NCBI GenBank assembly: GCA_913042885.1
Contig: CAJWLW010000018.1
Coordinates: 1-33,159, forward strand
Direction of reading: 5' to 3'
DNA length: 33,159 bases
Source of the DNA: an uncultured Lentisphaeria bacterium
GTDB lineage: Bacteria > Verrucomicrobiota > Lentisphaeria > JABSQK01 > CAJWLW01
Shown: piece by piece, positions 33,101 through 33,159 of the stretch
Layout: each line of letters begins with the position of its first letter
Numbering within the stretch: position 1 is the first letter of the stretch
Program-made: the position numbers and the translations under genes
The notes under the pieces: generated by a model
Told to the model about the DNA's origin: nothing
The model's database searches: none
The model's input: only the letters and a program-made list of their open reading frames with translations

Positions 33101-33159
33101 CTCAGTGTCGCTGGCGCCCCGGCGCACGGTGATTTTTACTTCCTTGGCAGGCACTTCGA
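30104..33159 (-). CDS. GH20-like protein with ThuA/GATase1-like C-terminus (5' end missing)
   Basis: Open from the right edge (first complete codon GAA before a GTG at 33154) to the stop at 30104; 1016 residues are visible from the GTG, and the true start with its signal peptide is beyond the window, as judged from the truncated paralogue at 24872. Residues 1-115 are the GH20-type N-terminal domain (EVKITVRRGASDTEKTGAD, AFEILIGVCDARG). A TIM barrel follows (GGISWFPPDEIEWMAHHKMN, VDCWLTEGRHFQCPCDKCLA), with the Cys motif CPCDKC typical of GH20/DUF4838-like proteins, then helices (DALTRLGGAGIQTV). The last ~200 residues (GLRVGVLQSGWG, VLVLPQQRVAGM, GGGLVATHDAAGYRG) resemble ThuA or class I amidotransferase-like domains. 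Hexosaminidase activity is not shown; a WE or DE catalytic pair could not be assigned. Confidence 0.72.
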   Translation of the reverse strand, partial: EVPAKEVKITVRRGASDTEKTGADQLIRLFKEKSNTIDGRAFDAGGKGKAFEILIGVCDARGKIEDVTIPGAADLVGLPNSEQAYRIHPVNDTQLVLTALDERGAYYAVQTLCQLLESNFSDGNVTIPLVSVTDWPDMEQRGEWGGISWFPPDEIEWMAHHKMNMLVYGIRCHIREDGRGDVTNIRPERIESARRHAFKLVPFITHYSILGEYTNLFEVYPHLNKGKVKFKGKVVRDLGEVDVKIVPCPSEPKMAEVLADFMCALAKAGATEVDCWLTEGRHFQCPCDKCLAEGDDMHYALETRAYIKGWRMARKQYPKLFARIVLTQGSYTSNDKVLAEVPQDVGVIFYASWATYNSLKKPMIYPLLDDFAAKGRWLGVCPQLTSSFGAVAPWTAPQFIRYRMNEFVDKKLKCLDGYAVYSNRLYDFNVTAAAEWSWNAKGRDERAFAAAYATRRGIRDPDAFADWAVLLGPVGWDFYGPAMYDFNNSDKLVDMVAARADPGLGKKGMFEYFPTMQRFDEELAVCEKAMKIAKRLGDPATIAETRVIEGYVRMMKEVAFIATQISSVATLTYDQRVDVQDALTRLGGAGIQTVDGLEQWIRSLPDLTVYKKGKKNRYSRTLASISKTVYGISDALAPFGIRGYASSYFRKKVGAWKSENFNENARITTTWDVTNQVLVTGVYEVTFKNGSHYGLDTFRAALASAPADRPDQLTELSIDEHKGQTAYRTNKAHIYTLPLDRLDPGLRYFLVADIEGHSALAHDGKMKYCKGDVWMRALRPRNLDPGSISAKLLPLTDDELRQKSQSKVPVFTGTGLRVGVLQSGWGSGSILTHLRTLDDIDAEPVEFATALAIEPCQVLVLPQQRVAGMGKAMTSAIKAFVRAGGGLVATHDAAGYRGHPPIITDVCAKGVAHVRDTEWIAIKEHPVTEGIELHQKLSHSYYDHIELEPGPQGVVLAKAPRSGKPVVVAGAFGKGRYVACGMITGMAPNNTEIAPTGAEGRLLENAVKWCGRQSGGQ

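Noticed and set aside
1..33159. CRISPR array, tRNA or rRNA genes
   Set aside because: No regularly spaced direct repeats of 24-40 bases with unique spacers, and no recognisable tRNA or rRNA signatures were found by eye.

Overview
The window is GC-rich bacterial DNA that reads as an accessory carbohydrate-processing region. It holds several unusual TIM-barrel glycosidase-like enzymes, Asp-box and five-bladed propellers, a lyase-like/FG-GAP protein, three phytanoyl-CoA-dioxygenase-like (PhyH) oxygenases, a Gfo/Idh/MocA oxidoreductase, an amidohydrolase, and very large multi-spanning membrane proteins of the OPT-like DUF6785 kind. This gene content, together with low-complexity intergenic repeats of the TTTCGGA kind, suggests a member of the Planctomycetota / Lentisphaerota / Kiritimatiellota / Hydrogenedentota assemblage, probably from an environmental or metagenomic genome. 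That placement is an inference; no rRNA or marker gene is present.

Layout. 1-754: remnants of a type I restriction-modification neighbourhood (a frameshifted small gene and a short HsdS piece). 901-2886 (+): GHL6-like glycosidase. 2956-3205: a 250-bp non-coding element with 31-bp terminal inverted repeats (MITE-like). 3226-5705 (-): three tandem PhyH paralogues. 5884-6675 (+): DUF2848 protein, ending flush against a convergent sialidase-like gene (6676-7905, -), which is preceded by an amidohydrolase (7938-8780, -). 9069-11111 (+): a clan-D-like glycosidase split by one in-frame TGA. 11130-12700 (-): a five-bladed-propeller glycosidase-like gene split by a one-base frameshift. 12808-13989 (+): Gfo/Idh/MocA oxidoreductase, divergent from it across a small palindrome. 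14114-24050 (-): a three-gene, 10-kb operon of membrane proteins: a 1643-residue FtsX permease fused to a metal-site-less M28-like ectodomain, then two DUF6785/OPT-like transporters, the second carrying a roughly 335-residue coiled-coil insert. 24461-24872: two truncated gene starts joined tail to tail at a GC-rich microhomology. 24888-33159 (-): an operon of a lyase-like/FG-GAP secreted protein, a GHL-type TIM-barrel protein and a GH20-like/ThuA-like protein that runs off the right edge.

How it may work together: secreted or surface enzymes would open a complex, possibly decorated glycan; the sialidase-like, glycosidase and propeller proteins would trim it; PhyH, Gfo/Idh, DUF2848 and amidohydrolase proteins would modify the released small molecules; the membrane operon would move material across the envelope. 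No substrate can be assigned from sequence alone. Five genes are visibly broken (small left-edge gene, HsdS, clan-D glycosidase, propeller, and the pair at the 24.6-kb junction). This means either decay of an accessory island or base-level and assembly errors in a draft sequence. The best candidate for an undescribed system is the M28-like/FtsX + DUF6785 + coiled-coil DUF6785 operon, which has no ATPase gene beside it.
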